NCBI GenBank assembly: GCA_019925795.1
Contig: CM034305.1
Coordinates: forward strand, 94,958,433 to 95,022,432
From: Dendrobium chrysotoxum
Lineage: Eukaryota; Streptophyta; Magnoliopsida; Asparagales; Orchidaceae
Direction of reading: 5' to 3'
Length of the DNA: 64,000 bases
The translations under genes and the position numbers were made by a program. The notes beneath the pieces are model-generated. The model searched no databases, was not told the DNA's origin, and worked only from the letters and a program-made list of their open reading frames with translations. The stretch's first letter is position 1. Each line of letters begins with the position of its first letter. Shown one piece after another: positions 39,301 to 52,300 of the stretch.

Positions 39301-42300
39301 ACGCATGAGAATGTGGATTAGCATACAAAAACTTCAATAGCTGAGTTACTTTACATTCAAACAAGAAGAGATTTGAGATTTAATTCATAGGCATTTCTGA
39401 ATAGATGTAAGTTGAGGTAGATCATTGCAGGAATAACATAAGATACCACATTAATTAAAAAAATCGACAGCAAACTAAAAAGATTAACGAAAGCAACCTG
39501 GCCTGACGTGTGCATACCTCAAGTTTGAAACATCTTGACTGTTCAGCAGCAAGTTGGCCACGAAGAGATTGAAGCTCCTGCATAATAGGTTCTTGGAAAG
39601 TTCAGAACCACATGATGGTGGATAAATAATACAACCTTGTATGCAATCAAGTAAGCTAAATTCTCAGTTTTGATAAAAAGATCAGCATGTATAAGCCACA
39701 AGCTTATATTTATCCTGACAGCCTGGTCTAAAGGCTGCGTAAATTAGAAAGACAGAAAGGCATTCATCCTACGTTTTTCTATGGCGAAGATTGTCTTAAT
39801 GTGGAACAATAAACAGAACAGCAATAAAAATAAGTAAGAATGCAGATTGTTCAAAACTAACAGCTAGTTAATTTCAGTAATTCCAAACTACTCATGTTCA
39901 GTTCTTTTTGCTTTTCCTGTTGTTTTTTCTTTGTTGCTAAAAGATTTGCAAACACATTTACAAGGAATAGAGTCAACACAAGTGACCATTTTTTTTATAC
40001 AGATGAACGCTCATCATATATGAATGAAGAATGAAAATTTATCAAATCCGAGCCCAAATAGTTGGGACGAGGCTACTCATGTTGACGCTGATAAGAGACA
40101 GTGAAGACTATAAAATAACATTCCCACTCACCAAATATGCGTTTCCAAGATCCCAAAAATGTAAGATTTATAATGATAGGGCTCTCTATATGGTTTTGAT
40201 GCATCCTGGAAGTAAAAACAGCAAAATAGATAGAAGAAAAATGCAGGAATACAAATATGGGGGATGATTTTTTATTACTTCTTCAACAATAATGAAAGAT
40301 ACAATTAATCTACTATTCGAGAGGTAGATCGGCTCTCCCACAAGCCCTAACTGCCGCTAGGAAACTCACACCAAACCCTAAAAAATAAACTCAGCACATT
40401 ATGATGATAACCCTAGACAAAACTCCCATTTAAATAGCCCTCACACACAATAAACACAATTAGAATATTTCTAAACAGCATAAACACAATTAGGAAATGT
40501 TCCTAAACAATTAAAACCTTCCTAAACAATATAAACACAATTAGGAAACCTTTCTCAACAACTCCTCCTTAATTCCTCCTCCTTACATATGAAAGGATAA
40601 GAGTGAACAGGATGAGGGTTATTAGGGTGGTTATCCATGTTACTTAGATATGATTTTGAGATCCAGTATCGCCCAGAACCAGAGAATAATGGGTCCCACA
40701 AAGGGGGGCTAAAACCTCCCCCTCTGTTGCCCCTGGTTCTGCTCAACCAAAGGGCTGGTTTGGCAAGGTGCCCCCCCCCCTCTTGTCGTATCAATACTTC
40801 CCCCTGAAAAACACACCTTGTTCTCAAGGTGGAAGGATGGAACTGTCTCCTGATCTTCTCGTACGACTCCCATGTGGATTCATACTCCGACAAATCCTTC
40901 CACTTGATTAGTACCTCATGTGCTCCTGTTTCCCATTGACACACCCCTTCTACACCCAGGGGTTTCAAAATGACCTCCATGTATTATGTCAAAGTTAGGG
41001 GTAGTGAAGATGATGTGTGATCTCTTATCGTCCGTCTCAACTGTGAGACATGAAATACTGAGTGCAATGCTGATGAAGATGGTAATCCCAATCGATAGAT
41101 CACTGCTCCAATGCACTCCAAAACCTCATAAGGCCCAAAGTATCGTGGGGAAAATTTTCTAATCCTCTTCCTAGCTAGTGTCTTCTGCCAGTAGGGTCTC
41201 AACTTCAAGTAACCATGTCTCTTGACTCGAAGTACACTTCTCTCCCGTGCTCATCAGCCTTCCTCTTCATGATCTACTAGGCCCTCAACAAATGTCTCTT
41301 GAGCTCTGCTAATATCATGTCCCTCTCCTCTAAGTATCGATCTACACTGGATATCGGTGCAATACTATGCCCATAATGTATTAAATGATGTGGATCTCTC
41401 TCATAAAGAATCCTAAAAGGGGTGGTCTATGCTGCTGAATGGTACGAAGTATTATACCAATACTCGATCCAAGGAATCCACTTTGCCCAAATCTTCAGCG
41501 TATCCAATACAAAGCATTGCAAATAGGTCTCCACGCTTCTGTTGATCACCTCCTTCTGTCTGGGGATGATATGTCGTGTTCCTCTTCAGGATTATCCCCT
41601 ATAAACAAAACAACTCCTTCCAAAAATGACTGAGAACACATTGTCTCTATCTGACACAATGGATTCTAGAAATCCATATAAACACACCACCTCATGTATG
41701 AAAGCAATAGCCACAGAGACCTCGGTGTAAGGGTGCTTTAGAGGGATGAACTGTGCATACTTGCTTAGACGATCCACTACTACTAGTATTAAAGAAACTC
41801 CATCCGAACACGGTAACCCCTTGATAAAGTCCATCGTCACCTCCACCACACCCTCTTCGACAGAGTTAGAGGCTGTAGTAATCCTCCTGGTGTCATGGCA
41901 AAGTACTTGTGCCACTGACACATATCACATCTTACCACCCAGCCCTCTACATCTTGACGCATCCTTACCCAGTATAACTCTACGGACAGCCAACTGTAGG
42001 TTTTTTGAACTTCTGAGTGTCCTCCAACTACGTTGTCATGAAACTCCTGCAACAACTTGGGAATGTACCTCAATGTCCTTTGTAAGACGAATCACCCTTC
42101 ATGTAGTAGTTGGGGCCCCCTCAACGTGTAACTGGGATGATTGTCTGTGTCCTGCAACAACTCAACTCTGATCTTTCTCAAGTCCTCATCTTGTTCACTC
42201 CTGTCTCAGGGCTTCCTAGTCTAGGACCATAGGTACTGATAGAGCTGTCAGTTGTGGCTCCTCCGTCTTCCTCGATAGTGCATCAACAACCTTGTTCTCT

Positions 42301-45300
42301 GGTCCTGGGCAATACTAGATCTCAAAATCATATCTAACTTGGATAAACACCTCTGATGCTCCTCAATCACCATCCTTTACTCCAACAAAAACTTCAAACT
42401 CTTTAATTTGTCCTGACGATAAAGTGTTGCCCCAACAAATAAGGTTGTCACTTTTGGATGGCTAAGACAATCGCCATATACTCCTGCTCGTATATAGACT
42501 TGAGCCTCGCCCTGGTGGTGAGCATCTAGCTAAATAAGCAATGGGTCGATGAACCTGCATGAGTATTATCCCTAGTCAGTATCCTGATGCATCCATCTCC
42601 ACCACAAATGGTCTGCTGAAGTCGGGAAGTGGTAATAGTGGCATGCTGGTCATGGCTTTTTTTAGCTGCTCAAAGGCCTGTATTGTTGCTTCCCCCCAAT
42701 TGAAATTGTCCTTCTTTAGTTGCTCCATCAGGGGCCATGCTATCATGTCATACCCTTGCACAAACTTTCGATAGTACCGGTGAGATCCCTTTCATGCAAT
42801 ATCATAAGAAAGCACAACATTGAAATCATAATTGAATAAACTTATTATTATTTGCCAAACATTATAAAATCATATTTAAGATTAACCTTTAATTCTTTTG
42901 AAGTCTGTACAAAATATCAATATTAGTTTTCTAAAGAATTGACTAAACTTTTATAAGAATGTTCAATGGAGCCCAAGTAACCTTGACATTATCGTCATTG
43001 AACTACATAGAGGTCTTTTTTGCCTCTTTAGACGTTCCTTTTGCCCCACCTGCTATACAAGTATTATATCTCTAAGTCCCTCTTGCCCCACCTACAATAT
43101 AGGTATCATATCTAGGGTCCTTTTTGCCTCACATGTAGTTGTAGGTATCATATCATTTTATAGCCAATCTTTTCTAATTTGATATTCAGTAGACTTCCAA
43201 TACATGTAATTCATAGTTACTTTGTAATGTTATATGCTTTCATAACGATCTTTCTATTATATTGTTTGCATACAAAGAATGTCCATACAATATGTAAAGA
43301 AATGGACTTCTTTCCAGAACATTATCAAATAGAAAAACTTTTAAATGAACATGCTAAATCTTATTTTAAACTCACATGATTAAATTATAAAAGTAATTAT
43401 TCAAACATGGAAACTTGGATGTATACTCCCTTTCTATATATTGAATAAGCTTAATATCAAATTTCCCTTTAATGAATTCAAAATTAACTCTCCACGCTTA
43501 TAAATAAAATTATTTATATTTTTAATTATAATTGTATTACTTATCTCCTTGAAGATCTGTCTCCTCAATTCTTCCACCATGTACTCTTTTTCGATTGTAA
43601 GTTACCTACAATCACCTCTCCAATTCTATGATTTCTACTATTTTATAATTCAAATAGATTGCATAAAACAAATTTATATTAACATAATTATTTACCTTGT
43701 AACCTCCCTTCTGCATATACTCGATGAATCCTAAAATATAATTGATGTATTTGCTTTAGAAACTTTTATCAACTTTTTAAAAAAAATCTAAAAGACAACT
43801 AGAAACATTCTCATGCAAAATAATTTGCTTGCCTCTTTCTTCTTCCCTCAACTTGTTATTCTCACTCAGCTACTGCTCAATTGCTTGCTCACATAGAACT
43901 CACAACTCTTATAATATCTGCTCTCAAGTCCCACTCCAAGACTTCTATTTTTAACTCAAAATGCACTATGCCGAGACTTGCAACAGTGTCTCACCCGCAC
44001 ACTGCTTCGGTCTTCACAAAATTCCCTTCAGCTGCTGTCTGCTTGTCGATCTCCTTCACAGCACTGTGCCGCTCTTTACCATACAGCGCTGTGTCGATTC
44101 TTCCTTCCAATGCACTGTGCTGATCTCTTCAACAGTGCTTTCAATGCTTACTTGCGTAAACTTCTAGCTTGCGTGAAAGATAAATCAGAATAAAAGAATG
44201 AGGGAGGGCACAGGGCCCATCAGATAACTGATTTCTCAATCTCACATCTTTTGAAAGCAACTATTCAGGGAATTAAATAATTATCTAATTTAAATTAAAT
44301 CTTTTACTTAAGATAATTATTAATACTTATCCAGTTTATTAAACAATAATTTAACTGTTTATTAAAAATTAACAGGAGGTTAGCATTAACTTTAAAAATA
44401 AGTTTTAGAATATAATTAAATAAATTTTAATTTTACATACCTAAACATTTTGGGTCTTACATTTCTTTAGGTTGGCATACAACTAATGCTCCCTCAAAGT
44501 CTCCAGTACCGTCCTCAGGTGACCCACTTTGGGTCTTACATTTCTTTGAGGTATTTTTCACTGGAATTGTGTTGAGGCAAGCCTCATATTATGCAATTTT
44601 AAACAATGTATGGGATTGATTTTTTATTACTTCTTCAATAATAATGAAAGATATAATTGATCTACTATTGAAGAGGTAGATCGGCTCTCCCACAAACACT
44701 AGCCATCACAAGGAAACTCACACCAAACCCTAGAAAATAAACTCAGTATATATATGATGATAACCCTAGACAAAACTCCCCCTTAAATCCACCCCCCCCC
44801 CCCCCCGCCCCGCACCACACACTATTAAAACATTCCTAAATAACATTAACACAATCAGGAAACCTTCTTTAATAGCTCCCCCTTGATTCCTCATCCTTAC
44901 ATAATGAATAATAGCCCCCTAGGCCGCACAAGGGGGGCCAAAATCTACCCCTCTCTATGTGTTCATATGGTTGATTGTAGATAAAAAATATGTTTGAAAA
45001 AAAAAGGTTGCATTTTCACTAGTTTTGTAAGTGAAAAAGAAACAATCCTTTTTAAGGTATTTTAAGAGTTTAAAATCAATATTTAACTTTTAACTACATC
45101 CAACCAAACGACGGAATCCAATAAATTCATGATTTTTTAGAAACATATTACCCCCCCCCCCCCCCCCCACAACACACACACACATACTGCTAATCTTCAA
45201 GGAAAAGTAAACAAATGAAACAAAGCATGCCTATGAAATCTCCACATTCTTAGTCTCCGCTTCAGCTAGCTCTTGCTTAAGTTGGAGATTCTGCAACTGT

Positions 45301-48300
45301 TCCATCTTTAGAATAGAAATGATGATTTTGAATTCCCTCATTTTGTACGTGAAAATGAAATAATAGCATTTGGGAATTTTGAAGGTGTTTTTAGAGTTTA
45401 AAATCAAGATTGATTTTTAACTATTTCCAACCAAATGAGAGAATCCAGTAAAATCACCATTTTTCAAAACATATTTCCTAACTTCAACGAACTAAATCAG
45501 CCCAAAATAGCTAATCTTCATGGAGAAATAAAAAACGTAACTAAGCATACCTTTGAAATCTCCACATTCTTAGTCTCTGCTTCAGCTAGCTCTTGCTTAA
45601 GTTGGATGTTCTGCAACTGTTCTCTGTTTAGAGTAACTTCCAATTCTTCTTTCTCAGCCTCGAGTGCTGCAATGATGCGTCCACCAGACTCCTCAGTTCT
45701 CATATGCTGTGAATTTTTGTTTGGTAAATTAGAATCCAAAGCATGTCAAGAGAATAAGACTGGAAGAAATAAGTACAAAACTGAATGAGACATAGTTCTT
45801 CTAAGGGGTAAATTTCAAACCATTTGGAACTTTTCTTTGGGTTCGGGATAATAGAAATGCAAGCATTTCAAGAAAATATGTTGAAGCCTGAAGTATGACA
45901 ACATATATAATAACTTTATTTTACTAGTTGATTGCAAATCATTTAAAGCTTTTTCTTTATTAAAAAAAAAAAGCTACACAAAACCAACCATATCTCATGT
46001 TTTTTTACAAGATTCTACGCATAGTTTATCATAACCACGTTCTATTTTCTACAGTTCGTACAACTAGGCAAGCAAGTTTAACTTTTTTTTTTTTTCCAAA
46101 TCATGAGGCAATAAATTATTGATCCTTTATTTTGTCTTACCAAAATTCCTGAATCAACATTATCCATCATAATCTCTGTTATCTTTCCATCTTGTGCTGC
46201 TTCAGACTCGGGTGCTACATCCCTGCCAACATTTGTGGATGGGATAACTGCAGCCATACTATCTGATGTTGGCTTGTCAAATATCTTGGACTGCAGATCT
46301 GACTTGTAGCTTGGCTTAAGAACGTAAACCTAGCACAAAGGAAAAAAATCAGGGAAGAAATAATAGATTAAAAGAAAAAAAAAACTCTAGTAGAGTACTA
46401 ATTCACCTCATTGCTGTAACGCCCATTATACCCTCCAAATGAAACAAGATAATCTTCCCCATTGCATGTGCTCAAAACCACACTCAGACCCTACCATCAA
46501 AGTTATTAATCCAATCATCAGCAGTTAACAAAATCAAACCATTTCAAATTCCTGGTGATATGGAAAGCTTAGGAAACTGTAACAAAACCATCTTCCATTA
46601 AAATACAGAAGTTCATACAGAGCCAATTCCAATGTATCACTAATTAAAACATCACAGCTGCAAGAGATTGAAACGATAAAAAAAAATATATTACCGAAAT
46701 GATGCTGATGCATTTGATGATTACAAATAATTGGGCTGCACAAAACACACTTTACGTTGTCCTTACCAAGTGTTTTTATGAATTAAATGTTTTCATTATT
46801 TTTTTTATAAGCTAACAAGATAAATCTTATCATGCAAACATAAGTCTGATCCACCAGTTACAAATTGATCTAATATAAAATATAACCTAGGCACATTTTG
46901 TTAATGAGGGACTTCTGGATAAAGATGTTGCATGACGTAGAGTAATAAAAAGCATTATTAAAGATCAAAATAAGGTTCACCAATTTTTAAGATAAAGAGA
47001 TAGTGAGAAAAGATATTCATAGTGAGGATTGTGGATAATATTATAGATGAGACCACCTTAAAAGCAAATGAAAAAAAAAAAAACTTATAAAAAATAGGGG
47101 CTTAAGATTAATAAAAGAAAGTTGAGCATATAATATCTTTTTTTTAATAGAAGACATGGATAATTATTAGTTAATATTGTTTGAAGATGAAATGATACCA
47201 AGATGTGATAGGTTTAAACATCTTGGATCTCTATGAAAGAAAAGGATAAACATAATGACATAATATCTACTGCTCAAACTAGGTATTTAAACAAGAGAAT
47301 TGCAACAAGAGTACTATTCAATAAGAATTTCCTGGGAACATAATATATATATATATATATATATCAATTATACTTATACTGATCCAAGCGCTAGGCTGCA
47401 AATAAGCATAGATGGCCAAATTAAGTATGATATATTTAGAATATTAACATGAATGTATTTTAAAATTAGGAATGCATAGAGATCTAGAAACAATTATTAT
47501 GAAAAGATGGAAATAGCACCTATAGCAGATAGATATAAAAATTAACTTAGGTGGTTTAGTTTAGTGTTATCAAAAGCATTAGATGCTCTTAAGTCGATAT
47601 GGATGTCAATGCCGAGGAGCTAATTGCTACCCTAGGCAACGGCCTACGAAAAATGAGGTGCTAAAAAATAAATAATCATATCAACTAACTTAAGTAGGAT
47701 ATATAAAATGCTATCATCACATCAAAAAAATAGTGACAAATTATTAATTTTTCAGTTTTGTTGAATTCCAAGTTCAAATTTTGCGATAAATAGACTACCA
47801 TAAATAAGTATATTAAACTATTTGACTTTGTGGCATGCATAGCATAAGGATAATCCATATTTCTACTATCTATTCCATCTTTATCATTGTTCATGTTCTC
47901 TATTCTATTACTAGATTTCTAGTCCATCTCTTTATTTATCTCCTAACGCTCATCTTCTTCATCCTCAATTTTTAATATTCTAAAACTTTAAGCTCTTGTG
48001 CCTACAATTTATCTAACTTGTTTTCAAGTGCACAACCTCGTTTCTTATACTCTTGATGCTCTTTTCACATAACCATGTCAAATTAAAATCATGAAAAACT
48101 AACTCATCTTTTGCATTTAAAATATTATCACATAATTCTTCAATCAAATTAATTTTCTTGCCTCACAACCTGGAGGAGGTTAAGGAAAGGAACTCTCCTA
48201 GGAACACCTTAGTAATGGTGCACACCTGGGAGGTGTGAAAGCTATTATGGCCTCTTTTTGCGTTGCATGGTGCTTAGGCGAGTGTCCAACTTGCCTTTAA

Positions 48301-49248
48301 AAACATCACTGATTTGGATAAGGACAATGCTGGGAAGAAGGTGGTTCCAATAAGGAGCGCGTATAGAAATAATGTGGAAGGACCAAAAAGGAGAATCAGT
48401 TGAATAAATGAAGCATAGCTAGAAATTATGTTAAAAGATCTACTAAAATAGAATAACCGTGTCATATGGCATTCAACTATAATAAATATAAAAGAAGGAT
48501 TCACAGAGCCAATCCTAAGTACTTAAGGCCATGGATGATGCATGATATGTCTTTATGGCTTCTGCTATAATTTGCAAATGATTTTTATAACAGCAAAATA
48601 AATTTTACATGTTTCAAAAGGAAATGTTACGGAATCTACTGAAGTCCATTCTACATAAAGCCTTATACTTCTTCCTATTTCACATGCAGTGCCTCTTATG
48701 TTCTTGTTTTCATGGAGAAAGCTCAATTTTAGAAGAAGCTTTCTTCTCACATTTTGTTAAGAGAAGAAGCAAAGAGGGGGTACAAAATGAAAATAAAATG
48801 AAGATATATTTTTTAAGAATAAAAAATCTGTGCTAGTATTGATCACCATAAAACAATAATGCAATGACCGCACTGCCCAACCAAAACAATGCAAAACTTG
48901 AGTCCATGCTTGCCTCACATATCATTACACGAAGAATTACCACAATTCCAATGTGATCTATTATGGAACTTACATTCAAAGGGGTCTTTCTCATTCTATT
49001 TTATCCTTCATAGAAGTCTCAAGATAAAAAGATAAAGTGGTTTTGGCATTTTATAATAAAAGCACAGCATGCATCAATAAAGGGGTAGATATAGTTAATC
49101 TGAAAGGATTAAGAAGAAAGGGAGATATTTTTTTTAGAGCCCAAAGTAACAAAGTTAGCAGTTATTGAAAAAAAAAACTTTCCACAAAATATAGTTAACA
49201 TATACTCTAAAAACACATATATAAATACAAGAGAATTCGTTTAGTTGG

Positions 49249-49304
<56 letters not shown>

Positions 49305-52300
49305 ACAACAAGCTGAAATAATATATGATTTTAGCATATGATACTAACCACATGCAAAGAACAGGATTACCTCACTGGCAAGAGGTACTCGCCCCTGTAC
49401 AGAGGTGACAACCGACCAAACTAATGTTGACATGTGAAGTACCAGAGTTTCAGAAACCCCTGCACAGTAATATATGACGCTCAGAAAAGCAGTTGAGGAT
49501 GAAAAACTACATGTTTACAAATTTGGAAAACAAATATCTGGACTATTATATTCCAGGTAAAGGTGTAGAGCGTGGTTACATGTAATAAGAGCAACAACAA
49601 CAACATCAAGCCTTTATCCCACTACGTGGGGTCGGCTACATGAATCCTTTTTCTCCATTGTGTCATATTAAAAGTCAAATTCTCAAAGAAAGATTATTTC
49701 TAATATTTTCTAACCAAGTCTTTTTAGGTCCACCTCTACCTTTCTTAACATAAGTCAAATCTAATACCTCTACTTTCCTAACCGGGTCATCAGAAGGCCG
49801 CCGTTTTATGTGACCAAACCATCTAAGGCGACTCTCTCTAATCTTATCTTCCACTGGAGATACTCCAACCTTTTCACGTATGTGCTCATTTCGTATCATA
49901 TCTCTAAGGGTAAAGCCACTCATCCACCTGAGCATCCTCATCTCTGCAACAATTAGTATTATGCTTCTCTTTTAATGGCCAACATTGGGTACCATAAAGC
50001 ATTGCAGGTCTCACCACCATCTTATAGAATTTTCCCTTAAGTTTGAGGGGGACTTTTCTATCACACAACAAGCCCGATGCATTCCTCCACTTCAACCATC
50101 CAACTTGAATTCTGCTGATAATATCCCCATCTATTTCACCATCACTCTGAACAATAGATCCAAGATATCTAAAACGTGTACTCTTATTAATGACTTGATC
50201 GCCCAAAGTCACAATCCTCTCACTAGGTCTATTACTACTAAAATTACACTCCATATATTCCAATTTAGATCTACTCAAGCGAAAACCTTTAGACTCTAAG
50301 GTTGACCTCCATCATGCAAGTTTACCTTCAACTAACTCTCTAATCTTATCAACAAGAAGAATATCATTAGCAAAAAGCATACACCAAGGTACATCCTCTT
50401 GCAAATGTCTAGTGAGAACATCCATGACTAAAGCTAAAAAATATGGGCTTAAGGCTGATCCTTGATGTAATCCAATCGAAATAGGGAAATACTTGGTCAA
50501 ACCACCTTGTGTTTGAACACAAGTAATAGCTCCTGCATACATATCTTTAATGATTTGAATATAAGCATTATTAACTCCTTTCTTTTCAAGAACTCTCCAT
50601 AGCACTTCTCTTGGAACTTTATCATATGCTTTTTCTAAATCAATAAATATCATATGTACATCCTCCTTATTCTCTCTTTATCATATGTAATAAGAGCCAT
50701 AAAGATAAATAATATTTTGTTTGAACCAAACATCTTGCATGTTATAAGCAATCGTTTGATGAAAAACTTTATATGGATGAGCATGAAAATTAATGGTTCA
50801 TATCAATAACAATAAATGGAAAAGAAAACATTAAAGACAAGTTAGATTTTTCCGACAATTATGGTATATGTTCTTTCAGGCGAACTTTCTAGCTTACTAG
50901 GATTAGCAACAGTGGAGGTGGTAATAGTAGTACCAGCAAGGAGAGAGAGTGTGTGTGCCAGTGTGCCTAGGTGAATAGGCTTTTATTTCCCCCTCAAATT
51001 TAGTGTACAATGACTAATCTATATAAGACAACTGTTGACCTCTAACTATCGCACAAACCCACGACCTCACCAACGATCGCGCAACATGTCCCCAAACCGT
51101 CGCTCCCCACGATCTCTCATGACACAAAAACTATCGCTCAACCCATTCAAACTATTGCGCTCTCAGAACCTAAGAAAAAAAAAAAGGGATTCGATACTTA
51201 CAGATGTGAAGAAGCCGCTGGTCTTGAAAGCTTGTCAACTCCGCCTCTGACTACCGCACGCCAAGGCCTGACCCGCCGCCGACCTACCTGCAACCAAGCC
51301 AGACTCGTCGCTTCCGACCTCCAGCTGCCCGTTCGGTCCCAACCTAAAGACCTAGCCATCTAACGCTTGCAGCTGCTGGTCCATCCTCCAACCGCCGTGC
51401 CCTAGCCACAATCGGTCGTCTACTCCGGCCAAAATCACGTCGGCTTGCCGCCACCGACGCCGGTGACCTGCACCCGCCGCCGTCTAGTCCGCTTTCGATC
51501 CAAGCCCTAGCCCAATGTTCGTCCCGGCCTCCTACTCCGACTCCTTCACTCCCTCTCTGTTCATATTATATATATATATAAATAATATTATGTTATATTA
51601 TAATAAATATAATATAATATAATAAATATATTATATTATAATATATATATTATTTTAATTAAAAAAGAGAGATGGGAGATTTTCAAACAAGCATCGCAGT
51701 AGGAGAAGACTGAAGGAAGTCCCGGGGTTAATACGGTCCCCCGAAGTCCTAGGCCGTCGATCGGATCCGACCGAGTGGACCTAAAGGGCGAGTGAATGCC
51801 CCCCAACAAATATGATATACGACCTATAAAATATCATGTTTGTTGCAAACTGGTTGAACCCATGGATCTCAAGAATTGGATTTTAGATGTCACGTTGAGA
51901 GTCCTTTAGATATCTCTGATTTATCTTCTCGATTTGTCAGACATAAAATATATTTTCTGCTCTAGCTTCATGCTTTGACGGACTTGGCGAAGGAGTGTAT
52001 GCCGGTGACCTAAACCCTTTGGGCTTCCATTAGGTTAATGCCTTAATGGCAAATAGTCATCGATCCAAAGCTTCATGCATGACGGACTTTGATGATGACA
52101 ATATTCCTTTAGCTCAGCCTATGACTTTATATGAACTGCAGGATGACTTCTTCGGTCCTGAGCTGCTTTATCGGACATGTATAAAAAGTAAAGCTCCTTC
52201 GACTTAGCTTTATGCTTGACAGATTTAATGATGGAATAATACCTATAACTTGATGGCAATTTTCATTGTGAATTTGTGCCTTTGAGTTGATTGAGATTTT

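Larger units (their letters stand above)
40265..44960 (-). mobile_element. Chromovirus (Ty3/gypsy) in ACBP intron, interrupted and decayed
   Basis: A left LTR (40265-40793) is preceded on the minus strand by a clean polypurine tract 'tcagggggaagtat'. Pol fragments follow to about 42790, and a related right LTR piece lies at 44617-44960. A different LTR-like block (42795-44461) sits between. No gag or protease was recognised, and no convincing primer binding site lies beside the right LTR. Confidence 0.75.
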
